Source: Caldilinea sp. CFX5
GTDB lineage: Bacteria > Chloroflexota > Anaerolineae > Caldilineales > Caldilineaceae
Direction: 5' to 3'
Assembly: GCA_021405325.1 (NCBI GenBank)
Contig: QWII01000143.1
Location: 1-30,186, forward strand
Length of the DNA stretch: 30,186 nucleotides
The first letter of the stretch is position 1, and each line of letters begins with the position of its first letter. Both the position numbers and the translations under genes were made by a program. Below, in pieces: positions 1 through 8,340 of the stretch. The notes beneath the pieces were generated by a model. It had not been told where the DNA came from. It saw only the letters and a list, made by a program, of their open reading frames with translations, and made no database searches.

Positions 1-113
1 CAACAGTTCCTCCCCAGCTTGGAAAAGGCACCGTTGACGGTGCAACAGTTCCTCCCCAGCTTGGAAAAGGCACCGTTGACGGTGCAACAGTTCCTCCCCC
101 AAGCTGGGGGAGG
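1..113 (+). repeat. 42-bp in-frame tandem repeat in NRPS linker
   Basis: Two identical 42-bp units at 1-42 and 43-84 start with CAACAGTTCCTCCCCAGC and end with the small hairpin CACCGTTGACGGTG. A diverged third unit starts at 85 and becomes a palindrome, CCTCCCCC-AAGCT-GGGGGAGG, at 93-113. The period is 14 codons and the frame contains no stop, so the repeat can be read through into the carrier domain as a TVPPQLGKGTVDGA repeat. It may continue to the left of the window. Confidence 0.85.
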
Positions 114-3100
114 GTAGGAGGGGGTGCAGTCAATGCCCCAAACATTCACCCCCGGCAGGCAACCGACGCTCACGCCGAAGCCGGGGGGCAGGCGTCAACG
201 GGGCGCGCAGAGGGTGAAGTTGACCAAGTCACCCAAGCTGCGGCCGCGTCACCTTCTGTGACTACGCGCAAAATTATCGAGATCGAAGGGACGCTGCAAG
301 CGTTACTGGCAACCGTCCTCAAAATAGCGCCGGAGGACGTTGCCAAAAGCGCTTCCTTTATGAACCTGGGCATCGATTCGATGGACGCGCTCGATCTGGT
401 GCAAAAACTGGAAACTGTGGGCTTTCATGGCTTGCCGGCCACCCTTTTCTTCGAGTACCAAACCATCGCCGATCTGGCGCGTTACCTGGCAAAGCAGCCC
501 ACAACTATCGCCGGCTCTACGCCCCCGCCCGCTCCCGGCGCGCCTGGAAGGCAACCGGTGACTCGCCCCGGCTCGTTACAAACCACCGATGCAGCGGCGG
601 CGACCCGCCCTTTTCAGCCCTTGTGTAATCCGATTCAACGCGCCTTTGCCATCAACCACCGGCTCTACCCGGAACGCCCCGCCGTCGCCTTCCTACGGCA
701 GACCATTCACGGCGCCATTCAGATCCATTTGCTCCAACAGGCCGTCCAGCAGGTCGCCACTCGCCACCCACTTTTGCGCACCCGCTTCACCGTGAGCAAC
801 ACAGCGGATGTGCTGACGCCGACGATTTGCGCGCCTGATGAAGCGACGATCATCCCCCTCATTGAAACGGCGGCCAATAGCATTGGTCCTGGTCAGTTAG
901 CACAGTGGGAGGATGCGTTTGTCAATCGCCCCTTTGATCTCGCCAACGGTTGCCCCTGGCGCTTAGCGTTGGCAGCAGATTACGATCAGCCCGACCAGGG
1001 GCAGCTCCTCCTGGCAATCCATCACATGGCCGGCGATGCGTGGAGTCTGAGTTTGGTGGCCCATGAGCTTTGGGCATGTTACACCGCGCTCTGCCAGGGG
1101 CGCACCTTTGATCGGCCCATGCCGCCCAGCCCCTATCATGCGCAATTTGCCCACCAACAGCCTGAACCAACCGCCCTCACCTGGTGGCGACAGCAGTTAG
1201 TTCGCGGTACACCTGCGTTGCCCTTGCGACTGCCCTTTGATCATGACCCAGAAACGTTGCTGCCCGACGAGTGGGACAAAACACGTTACGCCGTCCATGC
1301 CACCCGCTTGACCGCCACCCAGAGCGCCGCCTTAACCCAACTAGCGGCTGACCAGAATCTCTCGCTTTTTCACCTGGTGCTGGCGCTCTATCTCCGCACG
1401 CTACAGCAGTGGACGCAAACAAGCAACCTCATTGTCAATGTCGCCGATGCCCAACGGCCGCCCCATCTGCCCGGCATCATGGCAATGGTTGGCTCCTTTG
1501 CCGATACGCTGCCGCTTGGGCTAGTGGTCGAACCGAGCGAAGCCCTCTTTGTCCTGGCGGAACGGGTTCGTCAAAACTGGTTAGCCATTCAACAACACAA
1601 AGCAGTCAGCAGCCTGGATCTAGTGCAGATCCTAGCGGAAGTTGCACAGACCAACGAGGGGAGTCAGCCGCGCCAAATCAGCCCCCTTGGTTTCAGCTTT
1701 GCCCGCTTTGAAGCCAATCCACCCGTTGATTGCCCGGTCAACATCCTCGAAATCTTTGGCCGCACCGCCACGCCGACCATGCGGCTCACCCTGGTCGGCT
1801 GGGAATTTGCCGGGGAACTGCACTTTTCGTGGAATTATGTCACGCCGCTCTTGCAGCCGGCAACGATTGCCGCGCTGGCGGCCCGCTTTGTCGATGAAAT
1901 CACCCACCTGTTAGGCGAACAACGCCCCACTCCACCGACGCCCGACCTAAACGATGCGCCAAACAGAGAGCGAGCAGCAGCACCATCTTCCGCGAAGGTT
2001 GAACCCGTCGCTCCCCCCCACCGCACCGACCTTCCCGGCAGATTAGCTCATCAACCGGCGCCGTTTACGCCAGTCACAGCGCTGGTGCAAGCGCAATGTG
2101 AGCGCACGCCGACAGCCATTGCCGTGTGGGAGAATGGCAACGCCCTTACCTATGGTGAACTCGACCGCCGTGCCGGCCAACTCGCCGCGGCGATTCATGC
2201 CCTGAATAGTGAACAAGCACCCGTCGGGTTATTAGCCGTTCCCGCAACCGCTGCCGTGGAATTGTTACTGGGCATTGCTAGAGCGGGCGCGGCTTGGGTT
2301 CCCCTCGATCCGGCCCATCCACCGGCGCGCCACGCCGATCAACTGGCGCAGGCAGGTGCAAGGCTACTCGTCTTCCCAATGGAGCTAGCCGCCACCGCTG
2401 AGGCCATCAAACCGGCAATGACAGGCGCTATCCAGCTTTTTTCTTTGACCGATCTGTTGCATCGTAGGGGCAAGATATATCTTGCCCCTACGATGCCGGA
2501 GCAGATCGCTTATATCATCTTCACCTCCGGCTCCACCGGTCGGCCCAAGGGGGCGCCGATCACCCACGAGGCGCTGGCAAACTATATCGGTTGGGCCGTG
2601 GACACCTTTGGCTATGGACCAGCCGACCGGGTGATGCAAGCAACCTCGCTTTGCTTTGACGCGTCGATCCGCCAGATTCTGGCGCCGCTGGTAACAGGGG
2701 GGACGGTTGTTCCTGTTGCACGCGCCCTTCTGAGCGATCCCCTAACGCTGCTCCACTTTCTTCAGGAAGGCCACATCACCATTTGGAGTTCGGTGCCGGC
2801 GCTTTGGGCGCGCTTAGTAAGTGCGTTGGAAAGCACTGTCACCACCGGCGCACCAGTACCACCATTGTCTGATTTGCGCTGGATTCAGGTCGGTGGAGAA
2901 GCGCTCTCGGCGCCGCTTGTCCGGCGCTGGTTTGACCTGATGGGCGACCGGCAGCGCATCGCCAACCTCTATGGCCCGACTGAGACGACGATCAATGCCA
3001 CCTGTTACATCCTGTCGAGCCGTCCAGCCGAGACAGAAACGCAAATTCCCATCGGCTATCCGATCCGTGGCGCGCAGCTTCAGGTCTGTGATGAGAATGG

Positions 3101-6100
3101 CCAACCTTGCCCAGCCGGTGCGATCGGCGAATTGTGGATTGGCGGCGTCGGTCTTTCACCGGGATATTTGTATGATCCCCAGCGGACAGCCGAGCGTTTC
3201 GTTGTCACGCCAACGGGCGAACGTTTCTATCGTAGCGGCGACCGGGTGCAGCAGCAGGCGGATGGCGCCCTACGCTTTCTGGGTCGGCTGGATGAACAGG
3301 TGAAAGTGCGGGGGTATCGCATTGAGTTGGGCGAAATCGAAGCAACCCTCAGTCAACACCCGGCTGTGCGCCTAGCGGCAGTCATTACGCGACCCGCCAA
3401 CGCAGACGAACAGATGTTGCTCGCCTACCTGGAATGCGCCGGCGCGCCGCCCACAGAGGAATCGGTGCGGCAATGGCTACAGAGCCGCTTGCCGGACTAT
3501 ATGTTGCCGCACCAGTTCTATGCCACGCCGCACTTGCCGCAGATGCCCAATGGCAAAATTGACCGGCAATGCTTGTTCAACGGCGCCATCGAAACGACAC
3601 CGTTGCCGCGCACCGGCCAGCGGAGTGCGCCGCAAACACCGACGGAGCAACGGCTGGCGCAGGTGTGGCGGGCGGTCTTGAAGCTGGATAGCAATGATGC
3701 CTTCATTGCGCGTGAAGATGACTTTTTTGCTCTGGGCGGCGATTCACTGCGGGCAATTCAGCTTTTTGTCGAGTTGGGCAAAGTGCGCCCGAATTTGCCC
3801 CGCGCGACCTATCTTTACCGCTACCGCACACTGGCTGCGTTGGCGCAGGCCCTCGACGCCTACCAACCGGCGCCCAGCCTGCCAACCGCCACACCGGCAG
3901 CCACCGATGAACCGTTCGGTGTCAGTCTGGCGCAGGCCGGTTTTTTGCTCGCCCGCGCCCTCCACGCAAAGCAGGCCACCACTTGGTGTGCGCGCTTCTG
4001 GTTGGAAGGATCGCTCCAGATTGAACACTTTCAGGAAGCAGTGCAGATGTTGGTGGCGCGCCATGCTATGTTGCGGGCGATCTTTCCAACGGCGGACGGT
4101 GAGCGGCCAACCCGTGCGCCCCAGCAGCGCATTCTGCCGCCGGATCGTCCCTTGCCGGTTCACTTTGTCGATTTACAAGCGCTCACTCCTGCTGAACAGC
4201 AAAGCGCGCTGGCTGAACAGTGGCAGCAGTTGCGCAACCGGCCATTTGACCCGACCCAGTGGCCCTTGATCGCGATGCACCTCTGCCGGCTGACACCCAC
4301 CGACCATCTCTGGCTGGTCGCTACCGATCACCTGATTGGCGATGGGTTGAGCGGCTGGCTCTTGGGCCAGGAGTTGTTTCAGCTTTATGACGCCTTGGTT
4401 GCCGGCCAGCCGCCGGCGTTACCGCCGCTCCGTAGCAGCTTCCGTGAGTATGTCGCCTTGCAGCAGCAGCGTGAACAACAGCCGGATCCGGCGTCTGCGC
4501 AATACTGGCGGCAAGTTTTCGCCACGCCCTATCAACCGCCTAAGCGAAGCGAACAGGGCAAGACAAACGATGGCGCGTGGGTGCAGCACAGCATCGACTT
4601 GGCCGCCACGACCGTCAAGCAATTGGAAGGCAAAGCGACGGCGATGGGGGTGACGCCCTATGAACTGTTGCTCACCCTCTTCTTCCGCCAGTTGCAGCGG
4701 TTGACCGGCCAGCATGACCTGATTGTCGGGTCGGCGCTGGCGGGGCGCGATGAACCGTTGCCCGACATCATGCGCATCTTTGGCGCCTTTGCCACCGCTT
4801 TGCCCTTGCGCGTACAACTGGCGGGGGAAAGCTGGGAAGAACAGACGCAGCAGGTGGCGCAGGCGTTTCACCTGGCTCGCGCCCATACCTTGTCGCCCCG
4901 CCGCATTGCCCAGGTGATGCACCCGCAGACGCCACTAGTCGCCGCGTTGGGCGCCCAGTTTCTCTTTAGCTATATGGATTTCAGTACGCTGGGGCCACTG
5001 CACAGCGCAACCTTGCGGGTGCGCTGGGACGCGTCCCAAACCGAGTTGCAACCACCCAGCCAGAGCGCCGATCTGGTGCTGACCGGGCGCAAACTGGACG
5101 ACCAATTGCGGCTGACCTTTACGGCCCCGGCAGTCGCCATGAGTGCGCAACAGATGCAAACGTTTGCTGACGGCTTTGCCCAAAATCTGCACGATTTGAC
5201 CGGTGATCACCAATCGCAGGCAATGTCGCCGAAAAATGCGACGCCTGTTGCTGCGCCCGCCTCGACCATTCATTTTAGCAGCAGGCCACTAGATGACGGC
5301 ACTGTAGGCAGTGGCGGCGCCAGGTTGGACACGGCGCTCATCGGCTATCTGCCACCCTTTGCCCAAATTCAGCCGATCCTTGAGCAAATTGGCATGAAAC
5401 TTGATGCGAACGGTGTGCGGCGACTGCTGTTCCCCGAACAGAGGCCGCGTTGGTTGGAACTGCTGGCAACGCCGCTGGGCCATTCCGGGCTGATCGCCAT
5501 TCCACGCTTTGCCGATGAGTTAGCCACATTACCCCATGGGCTATTGGGGCAAGCGATCCGGCAGGCGATTGGCGCTGCGACAACCTTGGGGGCGCGCTGT
5601 GTGTCGCTGGCCGGCATGTTACCGGCGCACACGCGCTATGGCTATGCCCTCCTGGAAGCCGATGAAAACGTTACGCAACCGGCGCTGACCACTGGTCATA
5701 GCACAACGGTAGTGGCTGTTGTCAAAACAGTGCAGGCGGCGCTAACAGCAACACAACAGGATCTGTCAACCTTGACTGTAGGTTGTTTAGGCATCGGCTC
5801 GATTGGCAGCGGAGCGCTCCACTTGTTGCTCACCACGGTGGGCCAGCCGGCGGCGCTGATCCTCTGTGATCTGGTCGGCAGTGGGGATCGGCTCCGTGCG
5901 CTGGCTGCCGACCTGTGTCAGAAATTTGACTACCGGGGCCAGGTGCGTATAATCGAAGTGGATGATCGCTTACCGGCGGAATTGTACATGGCTGATCTGC
6001 TGATCGGCGCGGCTAGTCGGCCCAACTTGTTGGAGGTGACGCGGCTGGCGCCGGGTAGCATTGTCGTTGACGATTCGTTTCCGGCCTGTCTGGATCTTGA

Positions 6101-6476
6101 CTATGCGATTGAACGAATGAGGACGGCGCAGGATCTGCTGGTGGTCGGTGGCGGGTTGTTAACCTGTGGCGCCGTGCAACGCACGCTCTATCTACCATTC
6201 TCCCAACCAATGCTGGCGCAACAGATCGCCGGGCAACTGCACGCCGACGCCATTGCCAGTTGTCAACTGGAAGCGTTACTCTGGTCAACTTGTCCTGATC
6301 TGCCCCTGACGCATGGCGTCGCGACCCTGGCGGGGGCGTTGGCCTATTGGCAAGTCGCCGCAACAAAGGGCATTACTGCTGCCCCGTTACATTTGCGCGA
6401 TTTCCGTATTACCGAGTCGTTGTTGCACCATCTGAAACAGATTATCAGGCAGCGACGACTTACCAAAGCGCCATAA
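1..6476 (+). CDS. Nonribosomal peptide synthetase, 5'-partial (PCP-C-A-PCP-C-reductase-like)
   Basis: Multidomain synthetase that activates an amino acid as AMP ester, loads it on a carrier and condenses it with an upstream intermediate. The first plausible internal start is GTG 258, but it has no Shine-Dalgarno, and codons in the same frame (phase from base 3) stay open to the left edge, so the gene probably begins outside. Numbering from 258: carrier 1 with LGIDS, S41; condensation 1 with HHMAGDAWS, H255/H256/D260; adenylation about 600-1110 with FTSGSTGRPKG, NLYGPTE from N903 and K1100 in NGKID; carrier 2 with LGGDS, S1163; condensation 2 with DHLIGDG, H1358/D1362; terminal domain about 1692-2065 with a Rossmann GIGSIG at 1845-1850. 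My manual GrsA-style specificity code is D-A-R-S-I-V-L-I-N-K; I assign no substrate. Terminal-domain identity (acyl-ACP reductase-like) is inferred. The MFS gene follows. Confidence 0.9.
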   Translation, partial: TVPPQLGKGTVDGATVPPQLGKGTVDGATVPPPSWGRVGGGAVNAPNIHPRQATDAHAEAGGQASTGRAEGEVDQVTQAAAASPSVTTRKIIEIEGTLQALLATVLKIAPEDVAKSASFMNLGIDSMDALDLVQKLETVGFHGLPATLFFEYQTIADLARYLAKQPTTIAGSTPPPAPGAPGRQPVTRPGSLQTTDAAAATRPFQPLCNPIQRAFAINHRLYPERPAVAFLRQTIHGAIQIHLLQQAVQQVATRHPLLRTRFTVSNTADVLTPTICAPDEATIIPLIETAANSIGPGQLAQWEDAFVNRPFDLANGCPWRLALAADYDQPDQGQLLLAIHHMAGDAWSLSLVAHELWACYTALCQGRTFDRPMPPSPYHAQFAHQQPEPTALTWWRQQLVRGTPALPLRLPFDHDPETLLPDEWDKTRYAVHATRLTATQSAALTQLAADQNLSLFHLVLALYLRTLQQWTQTSNLIVNVADAQRPPHLPGIMAMVGSFADTLPLGLVVEPSEALFVLAERVRQNWLAIQQHKAVSSLDLVQILAEVAQTNEGSQPRQISPLGFSFARFEANPPVDCPVNILEIFGRTATPTMRLTLVGWEFAGELHFSWNYVTPLLQPATIAALAARFVDEITHLLGEQRPTPPTPDLNDAPNRERAAAPSSAKVEPVAPPHRTDLPGRLAHQPAPFTPVTALVQAQCERTPTAIAVWENGNALTYGELDRRAGQLAAAIHALNSEQAPVGLLAVPATAAVELLLGIARAGAAWVPLDPAHPPARHADQLAQAGARLLVFPMELAATAEAIKPAMTGAIQLFSLTDLLHRRGKIYLAPTMPEQIAYIIFTSGSTGRPKGAPITHEALANYIGWAVDTFGYGPADRVMQATSLCFDASIRQILAPLVTGGTVVPVARALLSDPLTLLHFLQEGHITIWSSVPALWARLVSALESTVTTGAPVPPLSDLRWIQVGGEALSAPLVRRWFDLMGDRQRIANLYGPTETTINATCYILSSRPAETETQIPIGYPIRGAQLQVCDENGQPCPAGAIGELWIGGVGLSPGYLYDPQRTAERFVVTPTGERFYRSGDRVQQQADGALRFLGRLDEQVKVRGYRIELGEIEATLSQHPAVRLAAVITRPANADEQMLLAYLECAGAPPTEESVRQWLQSRLPDYMLPHQFYATPHLPQMPNGKIDRQCLFNGAIETTPLPRTGQRSAPQTPTEQRLAQVWRAVLKLDSNDAFIAREDDFFALGGDSLRAIQLFVELGKVRPNLPRATYLYRYRTLAALAQALDAYQPAPSLPTATPAATDEPFGVSLAQAGFLLARALHAKQATTWCARFWLEGSLQIEHFQEAVQMLVARHAMLRAIFPTADGERPTRAPQQRILPPDRPLPVHFVDLQALTPAEQQSALAEQWQQLRNRPFDPTQWPLIAMHLCRLTPTDHLWLVATDHLIGDGLSGWLLGQELFQLYDALVAGQPPALPPLRSSFREYVALQQQREQQPDPASAQYWRQVFATPYQPPKRSEQGKTNDGAWVQHSIDLAATTVKQLEGKATAMGVTPYELLLTLFFRQLQRLTGQHDLIVGSALAGRDEPLPDIMRIFGAFATALPLRVQLAGESWEEQTQQVAQAFHLARAHTLSPRRIAQVMHPQTPLVAALGAQFLFSYMDFSTLGPLHSATLRVRWDASQTELQPPSQSADLVLTGRKLDDQLRLTFTAPAVAMSAQQMQTFADGFAQNLHDLTGDHQSQAMSPKNATPVAAPASTIHFSSRPLDDGTVGSGGARLDTALIGYLPPFAQIQPILEQIGMKLDANGVRRLLFPEQRPRWLELLATPLGHSGLIAIPRFADELATLPHGLLGQAIRQAIGAATTLGARCVSLAGMLPAHTRYGYALLEADENVTQPALTTGHSTTVVAVVKTVQAALTATQQDLSTLTVGCLGIGSIGSGALHLLLTTVGQPAALILCDLVGSGDRLRALAADLCQKFDYRGQVRIIEVDDRLPAELYMADLLIGAASRPNLLEVTRLAPGSIVVDDSFPACLDLDYAIERMRTAQDLLVVGGGLLTCGAVQRTLYLPFSQPMLAQQIAGQLHADAIASCQLEALLWSTCPDLPLTHGVATLAGALAYWQVAATKGITAAPLHLRDFRITESLLHHLKQIIRQRRLTKAP
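2460..2495. repeat. Perfect 36-bp palindrome inside the NRPS adenylation domain
   Basis: The 18-base half-site CATCGTAGGGGCAAGATA is followed directly by its exact reverse complement. Being 36 bp it adds 12 codons in frame (about residues 735-746, HRRGKIYLAPTM), just before the conserved adenylation core motif FTSGSTGRPKG. The core GTAGGGGCAA/TTGCCCCTAC is also the inner arm of the intergenic element at 10106-10191, so this appears to be a genomic palindromic repeat that entered a gene. Confidence 0.85.
5330..6476 (+). other. Acyl-ACP-reductase-like C-terminal domain of the NRPS
   Basis: Domain feature, residues about 1692-2065 numbered from 258. From memory it aligns along its length with cyanobacterial aldehyde-forming acyl-ACP reductase (AAR): start ALIGYLPPFAQ against LIGHLTSLEQ, SLAGMLPAHT against ALGGFTSIIF, TTGHSTTVVAVVKTVQAAL against TTGNTHTAYVICRQVEAA, a nucleotide-binding GIGSIG at 1845-1850, ADLLIGAAS against ADFIVWVAS, and IASCQLEALLW against MFACFAEAMLL. 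This puts C2002 at the position of the AAR active-site cysteine. Known NRPS reductive release uses a different, extended-SDR thioester reductase domain. Inference: reductive off-loading of a carrier-bound acyl or peptidyl chain to an aldehyde. A different Rossmann fold without this chemistry remains possible. Confidence 0.6.
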
Positions 6477-6575
6477 CCCCCCCACGCGCGGCCACAAAGG
6501 CTACCCGGTGACTGGCGGTGAACGGGGCTGCTCGTTACTAACTTTGTCACTATTCAACCATCGGGGTCGGCCCCG

Positions 6576-6639
6576 TTCCTGGAAGAGGCAGGAACCATCT
6601 GGTCACCCGGAACGCGCGTTGCCCCTTCCTGGAAGGGGC
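6576..6639. repeat. Hairpins in the gap after the NRPS gene
   Basis: The 233-bp gap between the NRPS and MFS genes contains GTTCCTG/CAGGAAC at about 6576-6596 and the near-perfect palindrome GCCCCTTCC-T-GGAAGGGGC at 6621-6639. AACGGGGC (about 6519) also pairs with GCCCCGTT (about 6570). No T-tract follows, so I call them repeat hairpins with possible terminator activity. Confidence 0.4.
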
Positions 6640-6709
6640 CTCAGCCTGAATCGTCACCCAACTTTTTTACTTATTCCTGTGTAGTCACCAAACGAAAGCT
6701 CTTATCTCT

Positions 6710-7957
6710 ATGTCTATCCAAACCGTATCGACGGCTGTGCAACGGCGCTTAATCTTTGTTATCTTTCTGGCCCAGAGCATTATTGGCGCCGGGCAAATTC
6801 TCTCTTTTACCTTTCTGCCGATTGTGGCGACGGCGCTCACCGGCAATGAACGGCTGGCCGGCGTGCCGGCCACCTTGACGATGTTGGGGCGGGCGGTGGC
6901 CGCGTATCCGATCGGCTGGTTGATGGATAAAGCGGGGCGGCGGCTGGGGTTGTCCACAGGCTATTTCATTTCGGTACTGGGCGGTTTGTTCTGTGTGGCG
7001 GCGATTAACGGCGATCTCTTTTGGCTGCTCTGTCTGGGCGCAGCCTTTAATGGCGTGGCGCGCAGTTCGGGGGAACAAGCGCGTTTTGCCGCGGCGGAAA
7101 TTATGCCGCCCGATCGCCGCGCCAAGGCGATTGGTTGGATCGTCCTGGCCGGCACCGTCGGTGCGCTGGGCACGCCCTTTATTACCACACCGGCCGGGAC
7201 GCTGGCCGAAACGTATGGTCTGTCACGCTCATCCGGTCCCTATTTGATGGCCGGAATTTTGTCGGTGGCGGCGGCGTTGGTCATCTTTTTTCTGCTCCGC
7301 CCAGACCCCAAGCAGATTGGGCTGGCAGTGGCTGGTCAACACGGGTACAAAGCGGCGGCAGGCGCGGGTCGCCCGCTCCGCGAAATCTTCTCGACCACAC
7401 CGGTGATTGTCTCAACGATTGTGCTGGTGGTCAGCCAGTTGATCATGACCTTGATCATGGTGATCATGCCTTTGCACATGCACCACTTCGATCACCCCGA
7501 CAGTAACATCACCCTGGCGCTGACCGCCCACACCTTTGGCATGTTTGGCCTCTCCAGTCTGACCGGCTGGTTGATCGACCGCACCAGCCGTCATATTATG
7601 ATTGTGGTCGGGTCGCTGGTGCTGGCGTTCTCGGCCATGATCGCGCCGCTCTCGCCGGCGCTCTTCCCGGTGGCGTTGGCGCTCTTTTTGCTGGGGCTGG
7701 GCTGGAATTTCTGCTTTATCGCCGGCTCCTCGCTGCTCTCCGATGCCCTGGCGCCGGAGGAACGGGGTCGCGCGCAAGGGGCGAATGAGATGGTGGTGGC
7801 CGTGGCTGCCGGCATCGGCAGTTTGAGCAGCGGCTCGGTTTTTGCCACGGGCGGGATTATCTCGGTGAGCATTATGGGGCTGGTGGTTTCGCTTGGGTTG
7901 GCGGCAGTGGCGGCGTGGGCGATGCGACAGCAGGGTCGGGTGTTGGCGAGTTCATAA
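6710..7957 (+). CDS. MFS transporter
   Basis: Inner-membrane secondary transporter of the major facilitator superfamily, 415 residues with about twelve hydrophobic segments. A loop 2-3 motif GWLMDKAGRRLG is present, with a weaker second-half counterpart GWLIDRTSR. ATG 6710 is taken because it opens directly into the first transmembrane segment; the upstream purine stretch is weak. It lies 233 bp downstream of the NRPS gene on the same strand and ends at a hairpin (7962-8005). Inference from position: export of the NRPS product or self-protection. The sequence alone gives no substrate, and a general sugar or drug transporter role is equally possible. Confidence 0.85.
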   Translation: MSIQTVSTAVQRRLIFVIFLAQSIIGAGQILSFTFLPIVATALTGNERLAGVPATLTMLGRAVAAYPIGWLMDKAGRRLGLSTGYFISVLGGLFCVAAINGDLFWLLCLGAAFNGVARSSGEQARFAAAEIMPPDRRAKAIGWIVLAGTVGALGTPFITTPAGTLAETYGLSRSSGPYLMAGILSVAAALVIFFLLRPDPKQIGLAVAGQHGYKAAAGAGRPLREIFSTTPVIVSTIVLVVSQLIMTLIMVIMPLHMHHFDHPDSNITLALTAHTFGMFGLSSLTGWLIDRTSRHIMIVVGSLVLAFSAMIAPLSPALFPVALALFLLGLGWNFCFIAGSSLLSDALAPEERGRAQGANEMVVAVAAGIGSLSSGSVFATGGIISVSIMGLVVSLGLAAVAAWAMRQQGRVLASS

Positions 7958-7961
7958 ACCA

Positions 7962-8005
7962 ACCAGGAACGCCCTGATCGATCAGCGTCAGGGCATTCCT
8001 GGTTT
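7962..8005. terminator. Bidirectional hairpin terminator between convergent genes
   Basis: ACCAGGAACGCCCTGA at 7962-7977 pairs with TCAGGGCATTCCTGGT at 7988-8003, with one G-U-compatible mismatch and a 10-base loop. It starts 5 bp after the MFS stop and lies just past the 3' end of the oppositely oriented toxin gene, so it could serve both. There is no long T-tract. Confidence 0.55.
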
Positions 8006-8008
8006 GCT

Positions 8009-8251
8009 CTATTCCTCTGACCGTAGCTTCATGACAAAAATCTTCAAAATACGCTCGTCAATATTTCGTTCGTAAAGAATTTGATGGTCAGCAACCGCCC
8101 AGAGAAAGACACCAGGTTCTTTCTCCTTCCAATTGCTTGCTGGAAGACCATGTTTTGTCTGCCGTAATGACTTAACAGCCTGCCAAACCGCTTCGGTGTA
8201 CGGGTAGGAATCAAAGATGTAATTGCGCACTTCTTTCGTATATTGGCTCAT
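8009..8251 (-). CDS. RelE/ParE-family toxin candidate
   Basis: Short 80-residue protein of the size and pattern of RelE/ParE-type toxins. The C-terminal half (FLWAVADHQILYERNIDERILKIFVMK) resembles the family's beta-hairpin core, in which the toxin acts as a ribosome-dependent mRNA endonuclease (RelE) or gyrase poison (ParE). It lies 3' of a Phd/YefM-like antitoxin on the same strand, the usual antitoxin-first order. Unusually, 89 bp separates the two genes, and an inverted repeat (8246-8318) includes its first two codons ATGAGC. The start has no clear Shine-Dalgarno because that position is occupied by the repeat. Family assignment is from memory of the pattern, and activity is not established. 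Confidence 0.6.
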   Translation of the reverse strand: MSQYTKEVRNYIFDSYPYTEAVWQAVKSLRQTKHGLPASNWKEKEPGVFLWAVADHQILYERNIDERILKIFVMKLRSEE

Positions 8252-8318
8252 CTACGGAAAGTGAACACCTGTCAGGTTTTGGAAACCTGACAGGTGTTCA
8301 CACTTTCTGTAGATGAGC
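8246..8318. repeat. Long inverted repeat between antitoxin and toxin
   Basis: The arm at 8246-8280 begins GCTCATCTACGGAAAGTG and pairs with 8283-8318, ending CACTTTCTGTAGATGAGC, with one substitution and a 2-base indel and almost no loop. The left arm contains the toxin start codon. The fold could terminate or attenuate transcription of the toxin or hide its ribosome-binding region. Confidence 0.8.
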
Positions 8319-8340
8319 GTCGTATATTTTACTTCCCACA

